From Clostridia bacterium (GTDB taxonomy: Bacteria > Bacillota > Clostridia > Christensenellales > Borkfalkiaceae), in the NCBI GenBank assembly GCA_017507005.1, contig JAFWBT010000011.1:1-55936 (forward strand): a DNA stretch of 55,936 nucleotides, read 5' to 3'. The notes beneath the pieces were generated by a model. It worked only from the letters and a program-made list of their open reading frames with translations. It did no database searches and was not told the origin of the DNA. Below are positions 46,219 to 52,502 of the stretch, piece by piece; within the stretch, counting starts at the first letter, position 1, and each line of letters opens with the position of its first letter. A program made the position numbers and the translations under genes.

Positions 46219-46256
46219 TATTAAAAATTTTTTTAGTTAGAGGACAGAGAGGGGAT

Positions 46257-46472
46257 ATGTATCAAAGGATACGGGATCTTAGAGAAGACCACGATATGAC
46301 GCAAAAGCAGGTGGCGCAGATATTAAAAATGTCTCAAACGGGCTATTCCAAATACGAAACGGGGGAGAACGATATTCCCACGGCGATATTGATACAGCTT
46401 GCAAGGCTGTATAACACAAGCGTAGATTATTTGTTAGGGGAAACGAAAAATCCCAAACGGTATCCAAAATAA
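46257..46472 (+). CDS. XRE-family transcriptional regulator
   Basis: A 71-residue DNA-binding protein consisting of one HTH_3 domain: IRDLREDHDMTQKQVAQILK, then MSQTGYSKYETGENDIP as the recognition part, and LARLYNTSVDYLLGE as the last helix. GAGAGGGG precedes the ATG. It is transcribed away from a small lipoprotein gene, and the shared promoter carries two palindromes that suit autoregulation. What signal it senses is not visible. It could also control the larger lipoprotein behind it, though I find no operator in that promoter. Confidence 0.88.
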   Translation: MYQRIRDLREDHDMTQKQVAQILKMSQTGYSKYETGENDIPTAILIQLARLYNTSVDYLLGETKNPKRYPK

Positions 46473-46478
46473 AACAAA

Positions 46479-46510
46479 AAAACGGGCGGCTACGTTTAGC
46501 CGTCCGTTTT
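46479..46510. terminator. Bidirectional terminator between the XRE gene and the large lipoprotein
   Basis: A 14-bp stem (46479-46492 with 46497-46510) with a CGTT loop serves two convergent genes. Its arms are identical to those of the hairpin at 45692-45723, differing only in the loop. Confidence 0.85.
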
Positions 46511-46529
46511 ATACTATCAACGTATGCGT

Positions 46530-47855
46530 TTAATTTTCTAAGGATTCTTCCAAAGATTCTTCTTCGGGAATATCCAATTCGGAACTGTCGGGTACTTCGT
46601 ACGAGCCGGCAGAATTGCCCTGCCAAACTTCGGAGCTTTCTTCTTCTGTACCAGGGTCAAGCACTTGCGAATCTTCAGGAACGTAGAAAGATACGTACGA
46701 TTCGGAGATTTCTTCTTCCGAAGTCACAAAGTCGGAATCGCTTTCCGAGGATTCGGACGTTGTTTCTTCCGAACGAGCCGCTTCGCTCGATGTGATAAGG
46801 GCGCTTGACGAGTGATGCACGTTAGAGGAGTTGTCATATTCGTCATCGTCGCTCTCGTTGTCCTCATAGGAATATTTAGGATTTTCGGAAAGGTCAACGC
46901 CTTTTTTAAGAGTAATGCTCGCAGTAGGCAACTGTATAATAAGAAGATTGTCGTTAGCCGTTGCTTGAAGGGTAGCGTTTTCTCCAAATATCAAGGAAAT
47001 AGAATTTCCGTCTTTCGACCAGTAGCCTTGCAGGCGGTAGTGCTCGCGGCTTATCTCTTCGTCGTTTTCGTCAACGCGAACGGTCGTTTCGTCAAGAATA
47101 ACGGCGCCTTCTTGCAGCTGGATGATAAAGGTATCTTCCGTAAGAATCGTTTTTACCATTTCGCCGGTGGTGTTATTGCCTACTTCGCTATAAGCATCAC
47201 CGAGGTTGTACGTAATCGTTCCGTCGCTTATGCTCTGCGTATAATACGTGCCGAGAAGGGAGTTTTTGTTGGTGTCCGACGGCTTGGAAGAGGACGTATC
47301 TTTTTTGAAAGTGATATGAAGGTCTTCTCTGCCAAATCGCAAGGAGGAAGGATCATCAAAATCTCCTTCATATCCTTCGCCGTGTTGACGGATATGAAAT
47401 TCATTGTTTTCGTAGGACATTGAACAAGTGACGCCTCCCTTATCGGTGTCAACGATTGTAACCGTGGGGATTACGATTTCACCGTCTTTTTCTTCCCAAG
47501 TGGGCTGTTGTCCCAGTTCTTGGAAATAATTAAAGGTTAGACCATCATACGATATTAAAAACGTGATGGTTCCATCTTCTTCTAATTCAACGACAGCGGT
47601 TGTTTTTTCCAACGTTACGTCATCGTCAAAGGGGAGAATAAGGGCAGGCAGGGTATCGCCTACGTGATAGGTGCCGTTGATTGCTTCTTTGTCCGTGCCC
47701 ATCGAATCGAATTCTATTGAATAAACATAATACTTGCCTACGGGCGATTCTGCGTCAAAAATGAAATCCATAATCATATCGCACGCCGTCATACTGAAAA
47801 TACTGACGAGGAACGTCAATACGGCAAGTAGATAAATTTTTAATTTTTTAGACAT
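46530..47855 (-). CDS. Two-repeat lipocalin-like lipoprotein with acidic tail
   Basis: A 441-residue lipoprotein. The start at 47855 is favoured by GGAGGT eight bases upstream; four extra codons are open before it. The lipobox ends MTAC (Cys25). Two copies of the small lipocalin-like unit follow: one from PVGKYYVYS (~residue 35), the other from LLGTYYTQS (~residue 205). The last ~110 residues are a low-complexity Ser/Glu/Asp tail (TSESSESDSDFVTSEEE), which looks like a wall-spanning spacer but stands at the C-terminus. Its function is unknown. It is a paralogue of the 130-residue lipoprotein nearby, and the two enclose the XRE gene. Confidence 0.8.
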   Translation of the reverse strand: MSKKLKIYLLAVLTFLVSIFSMTACDMIMDFIFDAESPVGKYYVYSIEFDSMGTDKEAINGTYHVGDTLPALILPFDDDVTLEKTTAVVELEEDGTITFLISYDGLTFNYFQELGQQPTWEEKDGEIVIPTVTIVDTDKGGVTCSMSYENNEFHIRQHGEGYEGDFDDPSSLRFGREDLHITFKKDTSSSKPSDTNKNSLLGTYYTQSISDGTITYNLGDAYSEVGNNTTGEMVKTILTEDTFIIQLQEGAVILDETTVRVDENDEEISREHYRLQGYWSKDGNSISLIFGENATLQATANDNLLIIQLPTASITLKKGVDLSENPKYSYEDNESDDDEYDNSSNVHHSSSALITSSEAARSEETTSESSESDSDFVTSEEEISESYVSFYVPEDSQVLDPGTEEESSEVWQGNSAGSYEVPDSSELDIPEEESLEESLEN

Positions 47856-47884
47856 AACTACCTCCAAAAAAAATTGATAGATAT

Positions 47885-47913
47885 ATTATATACCCTTTAA
47901 CAAAATAAGTCAA
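47885..47913 (-). promoter_or_regulatory. Promoter of the larger lipoprotein (minus strand)
   Basis: Read on the minus strand, TTGACT (47908-47913) and TATAAT (47885-47890) are separated by 17 bases, 30 bases before the start codon. Confidence 0.78.
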
Positions 47914-47941
47914 GGGGCGGCGGCTATTTTTTTAATAAAAA

Positions 47942-47977
47942 AAACGCTTTCACACGCATGCGCGCCGAAAAAGCGTT
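47942..47977. terminator. Terminator of the structured RNA
   Basis: Inverted repeat AAACGCTTT / AAAGCGTTT around a GC-rich loop (CACACGCATGCGCGCCG), with T-runs on both sides, so it can stop transcription from either strand. Confidence 0.75.
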
Positions 47978-48186
47978 TTTGCCCTCAAAAGAGGGGAGAG
48001 TATTCAAAAATAATCCGCCTGTGCCGCACCTCGCCGAAAGGTGAACCCGCTAAAAGCAGGTGGGTGCCGTATCTTGACGCCTCGGACTTTCCGATAAATC
48101 AGACCTTGCCTATCGCCACGAATAACCGCTCCCGAATAAATACTGTGGATTCCGCATAAACGACGAACTCCGTACACCGCAGATCT
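47945..48186 (-). ncRNA. ssrS: Structured non-coding RNA, probably 6S RNA
   Basis: A minus-strand gene without any open frame. A perfect promoter (TTGACA at 48216-48221, TATAAT at 48193-48198, spacing 17) predicts a 5' end near 48186. The body of about 190 bases can close on itself: its 5' segment beginning GATCTGCGGTGT pairs partly with GCGGCACAGGCGGATT near 48030-48015. Two small hairpins lie near the 3' side (ACCTGC with GCGGGT, and CACCT with AGGTG). An AAACGCTTT hairpin with a T-run ends it at 47945-47975. The length, long closing stem and isolated promoter fit 6S RNA, which binds sigma-A RNA polymerase. Another RNA family is possible; the name rests on overall shape, not an alignment. 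Confidence 0.55.
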
Positions 48187-48192
48187 TCTTTT

Positions 48193-48221
48193 ATTATACC
48201 TATCTTAATTTTGTTTGTCAA
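48193..48221 (-). promoter_or_regulatory. Consensus promoter of the structured RNA
   Basis: On the minus strand TTGACA (48216-48221) and TATAAT (48193-48198) with a 17-base spacer: the perfect consensus expected of a highly expressed stable RNA. Confidence 0.85.
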
Positions 48222-48323
48222 CGGAAAAGAGGTGGAATTTTTTGCAAGGTAGTGAAAATTCCGCTAAAAGGATACGCCGCAGACGAAAGAGAGAAGAAAT
48301 TTTCATAAACGTGTTTAAAATTC

Positions 48324-48352
48324 TTGCTTTTTTTTGCTAAATATATTAAGAT
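48324..48352 (+). promoter_or_regulatory. Promoter of the aspartyl-tRNA synthetase gene
   Basis: TTGCTT (48324-48329) and TAAGAT (48347-48352) with a 17-base spacer, 40 bases before the start codon. No T-box lies in this short leader. Confidence 0.55.
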
Positions 48353-48392
48353 AATATAAGGAAAAAAATGAAAACAAACGAGGTGTTTTTAT

Positions 48393-49724
48393 ATGGCTAT
48401 TACAGGTGAAATCAAATCGAATACCGTAGCGTATGCTGATTTTGAGAAATACGAAAACGAGATCGTGACGATTAAAGGCACGATTCACAATATCCGTATG
48501 ATGTCCGATTTCGCGTTCGTTATTTTACGTACGGCGCGTGAAACGATTCAATGCGTTTACGCAGAATCCTTCTCCGATTATCGTATGGGCGAGGACGTTA
48601 AGGAAGAATGCGCGGCAAAGATTACGGGTAAAATCGTCGCAGGCGAAACCAAAGACGGCAGCAAACGCTATGAATTGCAGATTCATAATATCGAGCTGTT
48701 GTCCCATCCTGCCGATATTCCGCCCGTCGTTATCACCAAAAAACAGGTAAATTGCGACCTTTCTACCAACCTTGACTATCGTCCCGTTACCCTTCGTAAC
48801 CCGAAAGAACGTGCGATTTTCAAATTGCAGGAAGGTATTCAGCGCGGCTTCCGTGAATTTTTAACGCAGCAGGGTTTCACCGAAATCCACTCTCCGAAAA
48901 TCAATTTCGCAGGGGCAGAGGGCGGCACGAACGTGTTCAAGCTGGATTATTTTGGCAAGCAGGTATACCTTGCACAGTCCCCGCAGCTGTATAAGCAGGC
49001 GCTCGTAGCCGTATACGAAAGAGTGTTCGAGGTTGCGCCCGTATTCCGTGCGGAACATCACGACACCAGCCGTCATTTGAACGAATACATTTCCATGGAC
49101 TTTGAAATGGGCTTTATCGATTCGTTTGAAGATATTATGAATATGGAAACGGGTGTACTCAAATACATCATGAACCTGCTCAAAACGGAATACAAGAACG
49201 AAGTGGACCTTTTGCATATCGATATTCCCGAAATCACGGAAATCCCCGTGCTTAAATTTATGGAAGCGAAAGAAATTCTGATGAAGAAATTCAAATATCA
49301 GCCTACGGATATGAAAGACTTCGATCCCGAAGAAGAACAGCTCCTTGGCAAATATGCGAAGAAACAGTTTAATTCCGATTTCATCTTCATCACCCATTAT
49401 CCTTCTAAAAAGCGTCCTTTCTATACGATGGACGATCCCGAAGATCCCGAATACACCTTGTCGTTCGACCTGCTTTTCAGAGGTCTTGAAATCACGTCGG
49501 GCGGTCAGCGTGTGCACGACTATCAGCAACAGGTAGCGAAGATGGAAAAGCTGGGTATGAACCCCGAAGAATTTGCTACGTATTTAATGTTGCATAAATA
49601 CGGCGCGCCTCCTCACGGTGGGCTTGGCTTGGGCTTGGAAAGATTGACGATGCACTTGCTCGGTGCGAAGAACGTCCGCGAAGCGACGATGTTCCCTCGC
49701 GATATCAACCGCGTTAGCCCTTAA
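48393..49724 (+). CDS. aspS: Aspartate-tRNA ligase, archaeal (AspS2) type
   Basis: A 443-residue class IIb synthetase. The N-terminal OB fold for anticodon binding covers ~20-110 (VTIKGTIHNIRMMSDFAFVI). Motif 2 is FRAEHHDTSRHLNEYISMDFE near residues 217-240, where the DTSRHLNE wording distinguishes AspRS from AsnRS. Motif 3 is HGGLGLGLERLTMHLLG near 405-425, and the end FPRDINRVSP is typical. There is no bacterial GAD insert, so it is the archaeal/eukaryotic-like form of about 430-440 residues, whose members are often non-discriminating and also charge tRNA-Asn for GatCAB amidation. That broader specificity is an inference. Confidence 0.87.
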   Translation: MAITGEIKSNTVAYADFEKYENEIVTIKGTIHNIRMMSDFAFVILRTARETIQCVYAESFSDYRMGEDVKEECAAKITGKIVAGETKDGSKRYELQIHNIELLSHPADIPPVVITKKQVNCDLSTNLDYRPVTLRNPKERAIFKLQEGIQRGFREFLTQQGFTEIHSPKINFAGAEGGTNVFKLDYFGKQVYLAQSPQLYKQALVAVYERVFEVAPVFRAEHHDTSRHLNEYISMDFEMGFIDSFEDIMNMETGVLKYIMNLLKTEYKNEVDLLHIDIPEITEIPVLKFMEAKEILMKKFKYQPTDMKDFDPEEEQLLGKYAKKQFNSDFIFITHYPSKKRPFYTMDDPEDPEYTLSFDLLFRGLEITSGGQRVHDYQQQVAKMEKLGMNPEEFATYLMLHKYGAPPHGGLGLGLERLTMHLLGAKNVREATMFPRDINRVSP

Positions 49725-49768
49725 TTATTCCTTAAAGGGTGAATTTGCAAAGCGTTGGAGGAAATCAT

Positions 49769-50458
49769 ATGTGGAACGGCAAGAAAAAAGCGGTAACGTT
49801 CAGCTTTGACGACGGCGTGACGCAGGATATCCGTTTGGTAGAGATATTGAATAAATACGGCTTAAAGGCTACGTTCAATATCAATTCGGGGCTTTTGGGC
49901 TTGCCGAACAAGCTTGAACGCAATGGGGAAACGGTAAACCACACGAAAATAAAGGCGAGCGAGGTGAAAACGGTATACGCAGGGCACGAGGTTGCCGTGC
50001 ATTCGCTCACGCATCCGACGCTCGTTGGTTTGGACGAAGAAACGATTATCCGTCAAGTGGAGCTGGATAGGATAGAGCTGGAAAAGCTGTGCGGCTATCC
50101 CATCGTCGGTATGGCGTACCCCAACGGTCCGAACGACGATTTTGTTGCGAGTGTTATCGAGAAAAATACACCTATTCGTTATTCCCGTACGGTGACGTCC
50201 ACCTATTCGTTTGCGGTGCAAAAAGAGAATTTGCTCCGTTACAATCCTACGGTGTACTACGTAGAGGATTGCTTGGAAGAAATCGTCGATAAATTCTTGG
50301 CGAGTAAATCGGACGAAGACCAGCTCTTGTATATTTGGGGGCATTCGTACGAAATGGACGCGAAGTATATTTCGTGGGAAAAGTTTGAAGAAATCTGCAA
50401 AAAGCTTTCGGGCAGAGCGGATATCTTCTACGGCACGAATAAAGAAGTTTTGTTGTAA
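49769..50458 (+). CDS. Polysaccharide deacetylase (NodB-type)
   Basis: A 229-residue carbohydrate esterase family 4-like protein. The start at 49769 is chosen because GGAGG lies just upstream; a longer frame from 49739 lacks a site. Motif 1 is TFSFDDG (~residues 10-16), motif 2 is VAVHSLTHPTL with the metal-binding His residues, and MAYPNG is a later conserved block. No signal peptide or membrane span is seen, so the protein should be cytoplasmic or non-classically placed, unlike peptidoglycan deacetylases. The substrate cannot be told; deacetylation of an imported or intracellular sugar is possible. It follows aspS closely and may share its transcript. Confidence 0.83.
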   Translation: MWNGKKKAVTFSFDDGVTQDIRLVEILNKYGLKATFNINSGLLGLPNKLERNGETVNHTKIKASEVKTVYAGHEVAVHSLTHPTLVGLDEETIIRQVELDRIELEKLCGYPIVGMAYPNGPNDDFVASVIEKNTPIRYSRTVTSTYSFAVQKENLLRYNPTVYYVEDCLEEIVDKFLASKSDEDQLLYIWGHSYEMDAKYISWEKFEEICKKLSGRADIFYGTNKEVLL

Positions 50459-50463
50459 AAAAA

Positions 50464-50496
50464 TCAGCCGTCGGGGCATACCCTTGACGGCTTTGA
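50464..50496 (+). terminator. Stem-loop after the deacetylase gene
   Basis: Stem AGCCGTC / GACGGCT extended by GGGG / CCTT pairing, with a short loop, followed by a weak T-rich run. Probably a terminator of moderate strength. Confidence 0.6.
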
Positions 50497-50529
50497 TACT
50501 ATATAGGGAAAGAGTGTGGGGAACGTAAG

Positions 50530-51633
50530 ATGAGCGAGAAAAAGCAAATCGTTATCCAAGAAATACAAGGGCGTATGCCCTTGCTTGCGCCTGCGATAAA
50601 AGAATACCTGACGGCAGGTTTTGAAGCAAGCTACGCCTTGGCGGTGAACGCGAAAAACGACGGCGCGGATATGCAGGTGTCTCGTTTGTATTTTGACGGC
50701 GGTGACGCAGGTGAATATATCGTGCGTTTTTCTACCGACAAAGCCTTTTTGTCCTACGGTGAACGCCGTATAAAGCACGAGAATAAGGCAAAGGGCGTAT
50801 GTCTTGGCACGCTGTTGCCGAATACGACGTACTACGCGCAGGTGTTGTCGGCAGACGGCAACGCTTGTTCGGATATCGTAAAATTCCAAACGGAAGACGT
50901 TATCGTACGTCCGTTGACGCTTGTGGACGACGAGGGGAAAGGACCTCGCAACGCGCGTGATACGGGCGGCTATCTCGTAGCGGGCGGCGGCAGAATGCGC
51001 TATGGGTACGTCTATCGCGGTATGTTCCTTAACAGTTGCCGAAACGACCAGTTTGATTTGACGGAAACCTCGAAAAGAATATTACGGGACGAGTTGGGCG
51101 TGCGTTCGGAAATCGACCTTCGTAGGGCAGGGGTGGACGATTATAATATCGCTGATGCTAAAAAGAAACCGCAGACGACGAACGCGTTGGACGATAGCTT
51201 GCCCTATTATAAATACACGGTGGCTGGATACGACGTGGGGATAGGTGACGCGGAATCGGAAAACAACCTTCGTGAGCTTTTTCGCGTGCTGGCAGACGAG
51301 AGCAATTATCCCGTATACGTACATTGCAATGCAGGCGCAGACAGAACGGGTACGGTGATATTTTTTATCCATATGCTCCTTGGCGTTTCGTACGAGAACG
51401 CAACGCGCGAATACGAGCTGACGTCCTTCTCGCCGCAGGGTAGACGCACGCGCGATTACGTGCAGCAATGCGACGAATATAATACGATTATGTACGGCAA
51501 AATGATAGAACGATTGATGACGTATGCAAAAGAGGGCGAGGATATCCAAACGGCAACCAAACGTTATCTTCTATCCATCGGTGTAAGCGAAGAAGAACTC
51601 GCTTCGATTCGTCAAATTCTTGTGGAAGAATAA
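50530..51633 (+). CDS. Tyrosine/serine phosphatase-like protein (Y_phosphatase3)
   Basis: A 367-residue cytoplasmic phosphatase-like protein. The CX5R active-site loop is HCNAGADRTGT with Cys266 and Arg272, and the family marker RDTGGY lies near residue 145. Residues 1-125 form a separate beta-rich domain that looks like an Fn3 or purple-acid-phosphatase N-terminal domain (GEYIVRFSTDK...TTYYAQVLSADG). There is no secretion signal. Relatives act on phosphotyrosine or phosphoinositides (LipA-type); the substrate here is unknown. The start is the first ATG, with only a weak GGGGAACG upstream. Confidence 0.82.
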   Translation: MSEKKQIVIQEIQGRMPLLAPAIKEYLTAGFEASYALAVNAKNDGADMQVSRLYFDGGDAGEYIVRFSTDKAFLSYGERRIKHENKAKGVCLGTLLPNTTYYAQVLSADGNACSDIVKFQTEDVIVRPLTLVDDEGKGPRNARDTGGYLVAGGGRMRYGYVYRGMFLNSCRNDQFDLTETSKRILRDELGVRSEIDLRRAGVDDYNIADAKKKPQTTNALDDSLPYYKYTVAGYDVGIGDAESENNLRELFRVLADESNYPVYVHCNAGADRTGTVIFFIHMLLGVSYENATREYELTSFSPQGRRTRDYVQQCDEYNTIMYGKMIERLMTYAKEGEDIQTATKRYLLSIGVSEEELASIRQILVEE

Positions 51634-51651
51634 AAAATCGGTTGATTTTGC

Positions 51652-51680
51652 TTTACAAACGCAAAAAAATGCGTTATAAT
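51652..51680 (+). promoter_or_regulatory. Promoter of the T-box/ileS transcript
   Basis: TTTACA (51652-51657) and TATAAT (51675-51680) with a 17-base spacer, ending ~300 bases before the first gene. The long leader holds the T-box. Confidence 0.82.
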
Positions 51681-51687
51681 AATAGAA

Positions 51688-51966
51688 ATTAAATGAAAAA
51701 GCGTTTGAATAAGGACAACGTTTTTACGGTCGGTCGCCGCAAAGAGAAATTCCGTTTTGGTGAAAGGAAGAAGGGGCGCGTAAAAAATATCACCTTATAA
51801 GCTGACCTGACGAAATGCTATACTATATTATATATAGAGGAGTAATATAGCGGAGTAATCGGGTACGGAGTTGCCGTCCGTTATCAAGGGCAGCGAATGA
51901 TGGTTCGTTTTGGTGGTATAAAAAAGCCGTAGTGTTTTTCCAAGACGCTACGGCTGTATTTTTTTA
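51688..51966 (+). promoter_or_regulatory. T-box riboswitch, tRNA-Ile specific
   Basis: A leader that reads the charging state of tRNA-Ile. The specifier loop region (GGTGAAAG ... ATCACC ... AAGCTGACC) offers ATC (51789-51791), an isoleucine codon, in the usual context before a GAGCTG-like box. Stem III follows (AGTAATCGGGTACGGA with TCCGT), and then TGGTGGTA (51911-51918), the T-box sequence that pairs with the tRNA acceptor end. An 11-bp terminator (51925-51935 with 51945-51955) and eight T close it. The downstream ileS agrees with the specifier. Uncharged tRNA-Ile should allow read-through. Confidence 0.85.
51925..51963 (+). terminator. Regulated terminator of the T-box
   Basis: Stem AGCCGTAGTGT / ACGCTACGGCT, loop TTTTCCAAG, then GTA and a T-run. 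It is the off-state structure of the leader; it overlaps the 3' side of the antiterminator. Confidence 0.85.
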
Positions 51967-51978
51967 AAGGGGAAGCAA

Positions 51979-52440
51979 ATGATACATCTATTGTTGAGCG
52001 AAAAAGGTGATTTAACAATTACGCTCACGCTCATAATCGGCGGCGTGATTATGTTGGGCTTGCTTATATATCTTTTTGCTGTCGAAGTGCCCAAGAGTAT
52101 GGCAAAAGAGCGAGTGCGCCGTGAACAGGTGCTGAAAGAATACGAAAAAGAACCCGAATATAAATTCGTTAAGGCGCAAGTATTGTCCAAGGAAAAAGAA
52201 GCCTATTACGTCGGGATTAAATTAAGCAAATTAGTGGAAGAATATTATATCCATTTTCTCACCGAGGACGGGGACGAAATGGGTTTGCGTGTTCGCCAAG
52301 ACGTTTTTGAAAAAATCGAAGAAGGTCAGGAAGGTACGCTCGTTACGGTGAACGGAAATTTCTTTGATTTTGGCGACGGCGTTGACGTGGAAACGTTCGA
52401 CGGCGAGGAAGAACAATCAGAAGAACAGTCGGAAGAATAA
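51979..52440 (+). CDS. DUF2500-like membrane protein in the ileS operon
   Basis: A 153-residue protein with one membrane span (LTLIIGGVIMLGLLIYLFAV, residues ~15-35), a short charged helix (AKERVRREQVLKEYEKE) and a beta domain with YYVGIKLSKLVEEYYIHF and the ending GQEGTLVTVNGNFFDF, which resembles DUF2500/YhhM-type proteins. The tail is Glu/Gln/Ser rich. AAAGGGGAAG precedes the ATG. Its function is unknown. It is the first gene after the tRNA-Ile T-box and stands directly before ileS, so its expression follows isoleucine-tRNA charging. Confidence 0.72.
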   Translation: MIHLLLSEKGDLTITLTLIIGGVIMLGLLIYLFAVEVPKSMAKERVRREQVLKEYEKEPEYKFVKAQVLSKEKEAYYVGIKLSKLVEEYYIHFLTEDGDEMGLRVRQDVFEKIEEGQEGTLVTVNGNFFDFGDGVDVETFDGEEEQSEEQSEE

Positions 52441-52502
52441 TCAGAAGAAATTATCGAAGAATAAAAGTGAAAAAAATAAACCTTTAAACAAGGAGAAAAT
52501 AT

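Noticed and set aside
47990-48186. RNase P RNA as an identity for the structured RNA, suggested by a GGAAAGTCCG stretch
   Set aside because: The RNA is too short (about 190-240 bases), the motif is not placed after a P1/P2-like 5' start, and the ACAGAAA-type 3' conserved block of RNase P is missing.
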